Assembly: GCA_021202205.1 (NCBI GenBank)
Contig: JAJQDJ010000179.1
Coordinates: 1 to 6,667, forward strand
Origin: Erysipelotrichaceae bacterium
GTDB taxonomy: Bacteria > Bacillota_I > Bacilli_A > Erysipelotrichales > Coprobacillaceae
Direction of reading: 5' to 3'
Length of the DNA: 6,667 nucleotides
The position numbers and the translations under genes are program-made. The notes beneath the pieces were generated by a model. It was given only the letters and a program-made list of their open reading frames with translations, did not search any database and had not been told where the DNA came from. This document shows, piece by piece, positions 5,817 through 6,667 of the stretch (position 1 is its first letter; every line of letters starts with the position of its first letter).

Positions 5817-6667
5817 ATGTTAAAAAGGTTTTCAGTAAAAAATTATAAAAATTTTAAAAATAATATTCAAATAGATTTTGATAATGTTGGTAGATATCAA
5901 TTTAATAAAGACTGTATTGAAAATGAAGTCCTTAGTAAAGTTATCATATATGGTAGAAATGCAACTGGAAAGACTAATTTAGGTAATGCAATGTTGGATA
6001 TAAGAAAAGTATTATTAGCTACTCATGATTTAATAGATGAAACTAATTTTTTAAATGCTGATTCTAAAGAAAAATTCGCTACATTTTCTTATACATTTCA
6101 ATTTGATGATGATGTAATTATCTATAATTATAAAAAATCTTCTCTTTCTAACTTACTAGATGAGGAGCTCACTATAAATAATCAAAGTATTTTTAAATGC
6201 GATTTTTTGAATAAAAATTTCGATTTTGAAAATCTTAAATATATTCATGGTGAAACTGCAAATATTGATAGATATATGCATCCTTTAAATGAAGGTAGCT
6301 CTGATAATATTATGCGATTGCCATTTATTAGGTGGTTGATTAATAATGTAGCATTTTCTAATGATTCTTCACTTATGAAATTATCATTATATGTTAAAAA
6401 TATGTTGATGATTGATACTGGAAATACTATGAGGTATAAGATGAAAGGAGTATATAATAGATTTTATGATTATTTAGAAGATCAAGAAAAATTGGATGAA
6501 TTAGAATCATTTTTAAATATAATGGGGATAGAATGTCAATTAGTATTAAAAAAATTACCAGATGGGGATAATGAATTGTATTTTAAACATGATAAATTAG
6601 TGCCATTTTATAAAAACGCTTCGAGTGGAACTTTGGTGTTGATATATTTATATAATAGATTATTTTT
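5817..6667 (+). CDS. AAA15/OLD-like ATPase, N-terminal 283 residues (runs off the window); putative defence protein
   Basis: The frame is open from the ATG at 5817 to the last base, giving 283 residues without a stop; the 3' end is missing because the window ends. The start follows AGGAGG (5800-5805) with an 11-base spacing. The protein opens with an SMC/RecF/OLD-type beta strand (MLKRFSVKNYKNFKN), then a Walker A P-loop GRNATGKTN at 46-54 (Lys52) preceded by KVIIY. The middle (about 85-245) is a variable, AT-rich insert region. The last visible residues include KNASSGTLVLIYLY (266-279), resembling the ABC-type signature SSGT that precedes Walker B in this class. Walker B and the C-terminus would lie outside. 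Related AAA_15/COG1106-type ATPases occur in abortive infection and anti-phage pairs (AbiL, AriA of PARIS, OLD nucleases), usually with a nuclease, Toprim or RloB-like partner encoded next. Whether this one is fused or paired cannot be seen. GC of sampled lines is about 22-25%, against about 28-35% in the genes to the left. Confidence 0.82.
   Translation, partial: MLKRFSVKNYKNFKNNIQIDFDNVGRYQFNKDCIENEVLSKVIIYGRNATGKTNLGNAMLDIRKVLLATHDLIDETNFLNADSKEKFATFSYTFQFDDDVIIYNYKKSSLSNLLDEELTINNQSIFKCDFLNKNFDFENLKYIHGETANIDRYMHPLNEGSSDNIMRLPFIRWLINNVAFSNDSSLMKLSLYVKNMLMIDTGNTMRYKMKGVYNRFYDYLEDQEKLDELESFLNIMGIECQLVLKKLPDGDNELYFKHDKLVPFYKNASSGTLVLIYLYNRLF

Noticed and set aside
5806..5823. Five-codon mini-frame MKLLC overlapping the ATPase start, as a regulatory leader peptide
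   Set aside because: Its ATG directly abuts the AGGAGG with no spacing, so it is unlikely to be initiated.
1..6667. CRISPR arrays, tRNA or rRNA genes, insertion sequences
   Set aside because: No regularly spaced repeats, no clover-leaf or conserved rRNA segments, and no transposase frame were seen on either strand.

Overview
The window comes from a low-GC, Gram-positive-type bacterial chromosome. Shine-Dalgarno sites of the AGGAGG type, sigma-A-like promoters and short AT-rich intrinsic terminators all support this. The MnmA protein has an NWDS...NNDILGNP...DICPQEQDY segment that I associate with Mollicutes and Erysipelotrichia rather than with Bacillus or Proteobacteria. My best guess is a gut Erysipelotrichia member (Coprobacillus/Catenibacterium-like). 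This is inference, not a search result.

Layout, all on the + strand: (1) 1-128 is a short upstream region that may hold the end of a terminator and a -10 element. (2) 141-1118 encodes an S4-domain RluA-family pseudouridine synthase. (3) 1157-2074 encodes a ROK-family sugar kinase that lacks the usual zinc-binding Cys motif, followed by a clear intrinsic terminator at 2080-2107. (4) 2194-3324 is mnmA, which overlaps by one base with (5) recD2 at 3324-5516. (6) 5553-5690 encodes a 45-residue single-pass membrane protein with a strong ribosome binding site, followed by a second clear terminator at 5695-5723. (7) From 5817 the start of a very AT-rich AAA15/OLD-like ATPase gene runs off the right edge with its own strong promoter.

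The left five genes are ordinary chromosomal functions: rRNA and tRNA modification, sugar phosphorylation, and DNA repair or replication-fork processing. The mnmA-recD2 neighbourhood is a familiar Firmicutes arrangement. The 45-aa gene closes that unit. The ATPase after the second terminator is a separate unit with lower GC and a family resemblance to anti-phage ATPases (Abi/OLD/AriA type). It is the most likely piece of accessory DNA here, but its C-terminus and any partner gene lie outside the window.

Three of the longest open frames (rluA, ROK kinase, mnmA) extend upstream through their own -10 regions. In each case the Shine-Dalgarno site decides a start 12-42 bases further in, as given in the feature list. 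Putative -10 boxes lie only about 7-10 bases before the Shine-Dalgarno sites, so 5' leaders appear to be uniformly very short.
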